The notes below the pieces were generated by a model. The model was given only the letters and a program-made list of their open reading frames with translations. It did no database searches and had not been told where the DNA came from. DNA of 10,803 nucleotides. Source: JAFGIT01 sp016929465 [NCBI: Candidatus Coatesbacteria bacterium]. GTDB taxonomy: Bacteria > B130-G9. Where the stretch lies: NCBI GenBank assembly GCA_016929465.1, contig JAFGIT010000206.1, forward strand, positions 1 to 10,803. The letters are read 5' to 3'. The translations under genes were made by a program, and so were the position numbers. Positions 5,765-10,803 of the stretch are shown piece after piece (position 1 is the stretch's first letter; each line of letters begins with the position of its first letter).

Positions 5765-6790
5765 CTAAACGCACTCCCAAGTGATCGGCTCATCCTGAGC
5801 GATTGCCTTCACCGCCCGACGGCCGATGACGATATCGAGGTGCACCGGAGCGATCCCCATCTGAGGTCGAACCAGTTTGATGTCATCGCGCTCGATGGCC
5901 TTCCCCGGCGGTATATCCCTCTTAGCGAATATGCCTCGCCTTGCATAATATTTAGTGCCGCTCTCTACGCTCGAGCAGACCTTCTCACCCGTGCCAATGG
6001 CCTTCTCCACCGTTCTGATCGCGGCCACCATCCCCTTTAGCTCGGAAGGCTCCATCGAATAGGAGTGGTCGAGCCCCTCCTGGTCGCGGGCGTCGGTGAA
6101 GTGCTTCTCGAGGATGTCGATGCCAAGCGCTGTCGCAGCGATCGGGATCTCCATCCCGATTGTATGATCGGAAAGGCCTACCGGCACCTTGAAGGCATCT
6201 CTGAGCGTTTCAATGGCCTTTAGATTCATGGCCTCAGGAGGGGATGGGTAGCTCGAGACGCAGTGCATCAGAACCACCTCTTCGCAGCCTTGCCTGACGA
6301 TTGTCTCGAGAGCCCTGCCGACCTCGCCAACGCTCCCCATTCCGGTCGAGAGTATTATCGGCCTCTTCTTCGACGCGATGTGCGTGATCAAAGGGATGTT
6401 ATCCAAATCGCCGGAAGCTATTTTGATGGCACACACATCGAGGCAATCGAGAAGATCGACGGCGTCGAAGTCAAAGGGGGATGAGATGAACTCGATATCG
6501 AGAGAGCGTGCAAAATCCATTAATTCCCCGTGCCACTCCCTCGGCAGTTCGTACTTGCCGAAGAGCTCGCAGAGATTCGTCCCGTCGGGAAGGGCCTCGC
6601 TCTTTGCCACCAGCCTCTCGGCCAGGAATGACTGGAATTTCACCGCATCGGCTCCGGCATCCGCTGCTATCTCGATAAGACCGTGGGCCTTTCCGAGGTC
6701 ACGATTATGGTTCGAGCCTGCCTCCGCGATGATGAAAGTGGGATTGCCGGGCCCTATCGTGCGATCACCGATTTTGAATTGCGCCTTCAT
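5765..6790 (-). CDS. neuB: NeuB-family N-acetylneuraminate/nonulosonate synthase
   Basis: This enzyme condenses phosphoenolpyruvate with ManNAc or a related 6-carbon sugar to give a sialic acid-type 9-carbon sugar; PseI and LegI are close relatives, so the exact sugar is unresolved. From ATG 6790 it is 341 aa, the normal family size. The TIM-barrel domain shows I-I-A-E-A-G-S-N-H-N (20-29), V-K-F-Q-S-F (50-55), the S-S-Y-P-S-P-P segment, G-L-S-D-H-T (205-210), E-K-H-F (228-231) and L-D-H-S (240-243). A C-terminal SAF domain (about 281-341) has A-R-R-G-I-F-A-K-R-D-I-P-P-G-K. The frame is open to 6910, but the extra 40 residues are translation of a repeat element and are rejected. AGGAGG on the minus strand (6800-6795) is 4 nt from ATG 6790 and only 1 nt from ATG 6793. 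No CMP-sugar synthetase, epimerase or glycosyltransferase is next to it within the window. Confidence 0.9.
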   Translation of the reverse strand: MKAQFKIGDRTIGPGNPTFIIAEAGSNHNRDLGKAHGLIEIAADAGADAVKFQSFLAERLVAKSEALPDGTNLCELFGKYELPREWHGELMDFARSLDIEFISSPFDFDAVDLLDCLDVCAIKIASGDLDNIPLITHIASKKRPIILSTGMGSVGEVGRALETIVRQGCEEVVLMHCVSSYPSPPEAMNLKAIETLRDAFKVPVGLSDHTIGMEIPIAATALGIDILEKHFTDARDQEGLDHSYSMEPSELKGMVAAIRTVEKAIGTGEKVCSSVESGTKYYARRGIFAKRDIPPGKAIERDDIKLVRPQMGIAPVHLDIVIGRRAVKAIAQDEPITWECV

Positions 6791-6794
6791 CATT

Positions 6795-6800
6795 CCTCCT
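6795..6800 (-). promoter_or_regulatory. Shine-Dalgarno of neuB (decides the start)
   Basis: AGGAGG on the minus strand directly precedes tandem ATG codons at 6793 and 6790. The spacing favours the second (4 nt against 1 nt). It rules out the longer frame that would begin at 6910. Confidence 0.75.
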
Positions 6801-6862
6801 GCAGTCTTCGAGTGCCAAATCCCCTTTATAAAGAGGCTGGCCAATAAATCGAATTCATGTCG

Positions 6863-6926
6863 TGTAGGGGCGGGGCTTGTCTCCGCCCGCCTATATATCA
6901 GGGCAGACACAAGGCCTGCCGCTACA
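6863..6926. repeat. 64-bp imperfect palindrome, REP/MITE-like element
   Basis: Two 26-nt arms (6863-6888 and 6901-6926) are inverted copies, matching at 21 of 26 positions by my alignment. They begin and end with TGTAG/CTACA and flank an AT-rich 12-nt centre (6889-6900) containing TATATAT. GTAGGGGCGGG-type arms like these recur as dispersed intergenic repeats in many environmental bacterial and cyanobacterial genomes, from memory. There is only one copy in this window. It lies between the RND gene and neuB and could fold in RNA from either strand. Target-site duplications are not obvious. Confidence 0.65.
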
Positions 6927-6927
6927 T

Positions 6928-6955
6928 ACAGTATGTGTTGCGTCCGTTATGTCAA
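6928..6955 (-). promoter_or_regulatory. Candidate promoter for neuB
   Basis: On the minus strand a perfect TTGACA (6955-6950) is followed by 16 nt and TACTGT (6933-6928), a weak -10 with the TA...T pattern. The -10 overlaps the dyad ACATAC-A-GTATGT (6924-6936). Transcription would start about at the edge of the 64-bp palindrome, putting it in the neuB leader. A TATAAA (minus strand, 6830-6825) closer to neuB lacks a good -35. Confidence 0.35.
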
Positions 6956-7020
6956 TCGACCTCATCGCAGTATCGCTCATCAGATGGCCACTGGAATGAA
7001 CGGGACAATCCAGAGTGATT

Positions 7021-10000
7021 CTAATCTGCTTTCTCCGCGTGGCGATTTCCGTACTTTCCTTCCTTGAAGGATATTCTGCCTATCGCAGTATATATAGCCG
7101 GAATTACAAAAAGAGTGAGTAGCGTCGCAAACGTCAGGCCGAAACCTATTGCGATGCCCATCGGCGCGCGCAGTTCGGCACCCTCGCTCGTCGAGAAAGA
7201 GAGCGGCAGAATGCCCAGGACGGTCGTCATAGTGGTAATCAGAATGGGCCTTAACCTGGCACCAGCGCCGTCGATGACCGCGTCTCTCGGGTCCTCTCCC
7301 CTTCTTCTGAGCTGGTTGATGTAATCGATCATCACGATCGCGTCGTTGACGACAATCCCTAGCAGGATTATCGTCCCCATTATCGTGGGCACCGAGAGCG
7401 TCGTATTCGTGACCAATAGGCCGACGACCACTCCGACTATTCCGAGCGGGATCGTGAACATAACGATAAAGGGCTGCACCAGAGATTCGAATTGCGCGGC
7501 CATCACCATGAAAATTAGCAGGACGGCGATGACGAGCGCTGCGAGAAGCACTTCGAATGCATCGACCATCTGCTGATACGAGCCACCGAATTCGATGTAA
7601 TAGCCGCTGGGCAATCTAAGGCTAGCCAGGCGCGTCTTGATCTCGGAGACTATGCTGCCCACATCCCGTTCGAACGTGCTCGCCTGCAGAGTTATCTTGC
7701 GCTCCTTGTCCTCCCGCTCGATCTTGATTGGACCCGTCATCCTGCGGATTTTGGCGATTTGGCTCAATGGCACCGCGAAGCCGAGAGGTGAGGAGATGGG
7801 TATCTGGAGCATATCGTCCTCCGACACGCGATCGAGCTCCTTCAGCCTAAGGCGAATGTCGAACTCGTCTCCACCGACCCTGTAATTCGAGGCGATGACC
7901 CCAAGCATTGCATCTTTTACCGATTGGGCCACCTGATAGACGGTAAGCCCCAATTGGCTGGCCTTCCTTCTGTCGATCTCGAGCTGGATCTCCGGTTTGC
8001 CCTCCTGAAAAGTGCTCTTAAGGTCTCGCAGCCCCTGAACGTCCTCGCATTCGTCTCTGATGAACGCCACAATCTCCTTCAGTCGGTCGATGTCCTTGCC
8101 GAACACTTTTATTTCAATCGGCTTCTCGCCGCCCTGCGAACCAGTCATCAAGTCTCCCATGTCGAGGTGCTCGAACTCCGCGTCGGGGATCTTGGGCGCC
8201 TGGTCTCTGATCGCCTCCACGACCTCATCTGCGACCTTGGTCCGCTCAGCTTTGGGCAGCAGGGTGACCATTATCTCGGCCTCGTTCACATCGGCGGCTC
8301 CCCAGCCTGCGGCGACGTCGTACTTCGTCGATTCCGAAAGACCGATGAAGCTGCCAACTGTCTCGACTTCCGTCTGTTTGTGCATGACCTCTTCGATCTT
8401 CGATACCGCCGCACCCGTTCTATCGAGCGGCGTTCCCGGAGACATTCTGAGCATGAAAAGCGCCATCGGATTATCCATTTTGGGCATGAATTCAGCCCCA
8501 ACGAGAGCGATCGCCGATAGCGAGAGCACGAAAGCAATCGCGGATGATACGAGCACGAGCACTCTGTGCCTAAGCGACCACGCTAACATGCCCTTGTATT
8601 TCTCTATGAAATCCCTGAATTTGAAGCGGCCCTTATCCCCCTTCTTGCCTTTGAAGTTCTCTCTCTTGAGGATCAAGGACGAGAGCATTGGGACAATCGT
8701 AATGGCCACGAATAGCGACGCGAATAGCGCAATACATACGGTGAATCCGAGTGGCTTCGCGAGCTGTCCGGCAACGCCCTTCGCGAGCGCTATCGGGACA
8801 AATACAGCCACCGTCGTCAATGTTGAAGCGGTGATCGCGCTGCTGACCTCCGATGCTCCGAACTTGGCCGCTTCCCTGGGGCTTTCCCCGCCCTCGAGAC
8901 GCCTGAAGGTGTTCTCGATTACGACAATTGCGTTGTCAACGAGCATTCCGATACCAAGGCCGAGACCGCTCAAGGTCATTATGTTGAAAGTGTAGTTCGT
9001 CGCCTTCATGCCGATGAAAGTCGCGATGATCGAAAGGGGAATCGCGAGGCTGATGATAACCGTTGGCCGGACCGAGCGAAGGAAGACAAAAAGCATGAGG
9101 ATCGCGAGAACACCACCCTCCAGCAGGTTCATCGCGGTCGCGACGATCGCTGACTTGATGAATTGAGCCTGGTCCATCATTGGCTCGAAGACGATGTCCT
9201 GGGGAATTCTCTTTTTTACCTCTTCCAGCTTCTCTTTCACCCTATCGACCACGGCGACGGTATTGGCTCCGGCCTCTCTCAGTATCCCGACCAACACGCA
9301 ATCCTTCCCGTTGACTCGCGATATCGATCGGACCTCCTTGAAGGTGTCGCTGACTGTCGCGACATCCTTGAGATAGACCGGCTTGCCGTCAGGGGCCGCG
9401 ATCGCTATCTCTCCGATCTCCTCCACGCGGTCGAATTCGCCGAGGGTTCTTACGAGGTATTCCACGCCGTGTTCGGTTATGTGCCCTCCCGACAGGTTCA
9501 GGTTCTCAAGTGCGATGACCTGCCTTATCTGCTCGAACGAGAGGCCAAAGCTGTGCAGCTTCGCGCGATCGATGAATACGTTGATCTCCCGCTCCAGTCC
9601 TCCCATTGGATAGACCGCAGCGACACCCTCGAGCCGGTTCAGCGAGGCCTCGACATTATCACGGATGTAATCCCTCAATGCCCTGGTGTTTTCGAGACCG
9701 GTGACGGCATAGAAGATGACCGGCATGTCCTCGGTGTTGTATTTGAGAACTTTCGGGTCGTCCGCCTCGCGGGGTAGAACATCCGAGAGGTAGGAGAGTT
9801 TGTCGCGTATATCCTGAACCGCCACCCCGAGATTCGTCCCCCAGTCGAACTTCACGATGAGTGTGGATGACCCCTCCTGGGAGATCGAATAGACGGTGCT
9901 AACATTCTTCACCATCGCAACCGCCTCTTCGATGGGTCTCGTGATGTGCAGTTCGATCTCGGATGTGCCGACGCCCTCGTATGTGGTGATGACCGATATG

Positions 10001-10131
10001 AATGGGTATTCGAGTTCGGGAAGAAGGTCTAGTCCGAGGTCAAAGAAAGATATCGTGCCGAATAGGATCATTATGCAGATCACCATTGAGACGGCGATCT
10101 TTCGGCTGACCGATATGGCTGGCAGATTCAT
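7021..10131 (-). CDS. RND-family efflux transporter permease (AcrB/HAE1-like)
   Basis: This 1036-aa inner-membrane pump subunit has the full duplicated RND architecture. It consists of TM1 (about 11-30), a large periplasmic loop, TM2-6 (about 335-490), TM7 (about 535-553), a second loop, and TM8-12 (about 868-1018). It would use the proton gradient to export small molecules with a periplasmic adaptor and a TolC-like channel. The TM4 signature reads G-M-L-V-D399-N400-A-I-V-V-I-E-N; AcrB has D-D at the aligned positions. The TM10 segment reads G-I-V-V-N929-D930-A-I-V-M-I-D, lacking the AcrB lysine but keeping an acid one residue later. The R-P-I-L-I-T-T threonines follow at 971-977. This pattern occurs in many HAE1-like pumps and suggests a rearranged proton relay, not a dead pump. 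The substrate cannot be read from sequence. ATG 10131 has no good Shine-Dalgarno and starts 1 nt after the adaptor stop, implying translational coupling. Confidence 0.93.
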   Translation of the reverse strand: MNLPAISVSRKIAVSMVICIMILFGTISFFDLGLDLLPELEYPFISVITTYEGVGTSEIELHITRPIEEAVAMVKNVSTVYSISQEGSSTLIVKFDWGTNLGVAVQDIRDKLSYLSDVLPREADDPKVLKYNTEDMPVIFYAVTGLENTRALRDYIRDNVEASLNRLEGVAAVYPMGGLEREINVFIDRAKLHSFGLSFEQIRQVIALENLNLSGGHITEHGVEYLVRTLGEFDRVEEIGEIAIAAPDGKPVYLKDVATVSDTFKEVRSISRVNGKDCVLVGILREAGANTVAVVDRVKEKLEEVKKRIPQDIVFEPMMDQAQFIKSAIVATAMNLLEGGVLAILMLFVFLRSVRPTVIISLAIPLSIIATFIGMKATNYTFNIMTLSGLGLGIGMLVDNAIVVIENTFRRLEGGESPREAAKFGASEVSSAITASTLTTVAVFVPIALAKGVAGQLAKPLGFTVCIALFASLFVAITIVPMLSSLILKRENFKGKKGDKGRFKFRDFIEKYKGMLAWSLRHRVLVLVSSAIAFVLSLSAIALVGAEFMPKMDNPMALFMLRMSPGTPLDRTGAAVSKIEEVMHKQTEVETVGSFIGLSESTKYDVAAGWGAADVNEAEIMVTLLPKAERTKVADEVVEAIRDQAPKIPDAEFEHLDMGDLMTGSQGGEKPIEIKVFGKDIDRLKEIVAFIRDECEDVQGLRDLKSTFQEGKPEIQLEIDRRKASQLGLTVYQVAQSVKDAMLGVIASNYRVGGDEFDIRLRLKELDRVSEDDMLQIPISSPLGFAVPLSQIAKIRRMTGPIKIEREDKERKITLQASTFERDVGSIVSEIKTRLASLRLPSGYYIEFGGSYQQMVDAFEVLLAALVIAVLLIFMVMAAQFESLVQPFIVMFTIPLGIVGVVVGLLVTNTTLSVPTIMGTIILLGIVVNDAIVMIDYINQLRRRGEDPRDAVIDGAGARLRPILITTMTTVLGILPLSFSTSEGAELRAPMGIAIGFGLTFATLLTLFVIPAIYTAIGRISFKEGKYGNRHAEKAD

Positions 10132-10132
10132 G

Positions 10133-10803
10133 CTATGGATTCAGTTGGGCGGAATTTATGACTTCCACCGACATGCCATCTTCGAGGCTCTCCGTGCCCT
10201 CTACGACGACGACATCGCTGGGCTCCAGGCCCTCGGCTATCTCGACTTCATCTTCCCCTGCGAGGCCGAGATGCACCTTGCGGGCGCTCGCGGTGCCCGA
10301 ATTCACAATGAAGACAATTGGGCTGCCGTTGCGCTTCACGACGCATCTGATGGGCGCCGTCACGACGTCCTCCTTTCTGTCCGAAAGTATCTTGAGCCTC
10401 GCGAGAGCGCCGCACTTCAGGACACCATCAGGATTGGCCACCTGCGCCCTGATCGTAAGCGTCCGACTGATCGGATCGATCGTCTCAGCGACGTAGGTTA
10501 TATTGCCCGAGAAGGTTCGCCCCGGGATCCCGTCAACGGTCATCTTGACCTCCTGTGACTCCATGACCAGGGACTGAATCGTGTCAGGCAGGTTCGCCTC
10601 GACCTTGCAGATGGAGTCATCGACGATGTAGTAATATGGCAATGGTGATGCTGGATAGGCCAATTCGCCGACGTTTATGCTCCTCTTCGCCACCTGGCCT
10701 GCGATGAAAGTCTTCACGGTGCTCTGAGCCAGGTTGTAGTCCGCTACCTCGAGGGCATCGCGGGCGACGTTGACCGATGCCTCCGCGACGTGCACGGCGG
10801 CCC
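10133..10803 (-). CDS. RND efflux periplasmic adaptor (membrane-fusion protein), 5' truncated by window edge
   Basis: The C-terminal 223 or so residues of a HlyD/AcrA-type adaptor, which bridges the RND pump and an outer-membrane channel in the periplasm. The frame is open to the window end, so a GTG at 10795 is internal and not the start. The visible order is the end of the helical hairpin (A-S-V-N-V-A-R-D-A-L-E-V-A), the second lipoyl half (about S-T-V-K-T-F-I-A-G-Q-V ... V-G-E), the beta-barrel domain (V-E-A-N-L-P-D through I-D-P-I-S-R-T-L-T-I-R-A-Q-V-A-N-P-D-G-V-L-K-C-G) and the membrane-proximal domain (A-P-I-R-C-V-V to G-D/E-G-M-S-V-E-V). The signal or lipoprotein peptide lies outside the window. 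The stop TAG (10135-10133) is one base from the RND start, so the two are a single operon. Confidence 0.93.
   Translation of the reverse strand, partial: AAVHVAEASVNVARDALEVADYNLAQSTVKTFIAGQVAKRSINVGELAYPASPLPYYYIVDDSICKVEANLPDTIQSLVMESQEVKMTVDGIPGRTFSGNITYVAETIDPISRTLTIRAQVANPDGVLKCGALARLKILSDRKEDVVTAPIRCVVKRNGSPIVFIVNSGTASARKVHLGLAGEDEVEIAEGLEPSDVVVVEGTESLEDGMSVEVINSAQLNP

Noticed and set aside
6801-6818. Sigma-54-like TGGCAC ... TGCA sequence upstream of neuB (minus strand)
   Set aside because: The GG and GC elements are two bases too far apart, and the site runs into the Shine-Dalgarno, leaving no room for a leader.
7924-8995. Long plus-strand open frames (198 and 311 aa) opposite the RND gene
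   Set aside because: They mirror the high-GC third positions of the RND coding strand, are Ser/Thr/Ala-rich in an antisense manner, and resemble no family.
1-10803. CRISPR array, tRNA, rRNA or complete insertion sequence
   Set aside because: I saw no regularly spaced direct repeats, no tRNA-like CCA-ended cloverleaf, no rRNA signature and no transposase gene anywhere in the window.

Overview
The window looks like chromosome of an uncultured diderm (Gram-negative type) bacterium. The diderm reading comes from an RND pump with its periplasmic adaptor. Promoter-like TTGACA/TATAAT pairs, purine-rich Shine-Dalgarno sequences and an intrinsic terminator with a T run also point to Bacteria. The split glycine decarboxylase (GcvPA plus GcvPB) and frequent AGG/AGA and ATA codons are common in many deep-branching and candidate phyla as well as Archaea, so I do not assign a phylum.

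Layout. (1) 1-2029, plus strand: the 3' end of gcvPA, then complete gcvPB, translationally coupled and closed by a strong hairpin terminator. Together they form the P-protein of the glycine cleavage system. (2) 2147-5720, plus strand: a compact defence-like island. It holds a promoter, a stand-alone HsdR-N-type PD-(D/E)xK protein, a HEPN protein and a minimal nucleotidyltransferase (MNT) packed as one operon. A leader with its own candidate promoter follows, then a single-chain N6-adenine DNA methyltransferase with an HsdS-like target-recognition domain. (3) 5765-6790, minus strand: a NeuB-family sialic/nonulosonic acid synthase, convergent with the methyltransferase. Its upstream region carries a 64-bp imperfect palindrome that looks like a REP/MITE-type repeat. 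(4) 7021-10803, minus strand: an RND inner-membrane transporter and the 3' part of its membrane-fusion adaptor, one base apart.

How the parts may work together: the glycine cleavage, nonulosonate and efflux genes are ordinary housekeeping or envelope functions. The island between them is the unusual part. It combines a modification enzyme, a nuclease domain without any helicase/translocase, and a HEPN/MNT pair that resembles a toxin-antitoxin module. I infer a restriction-modification-like or abortive defence locus. The individual families are known; the combination is what deserves a search. There are no rRNA, tRNA or CRISPR features that I can see.
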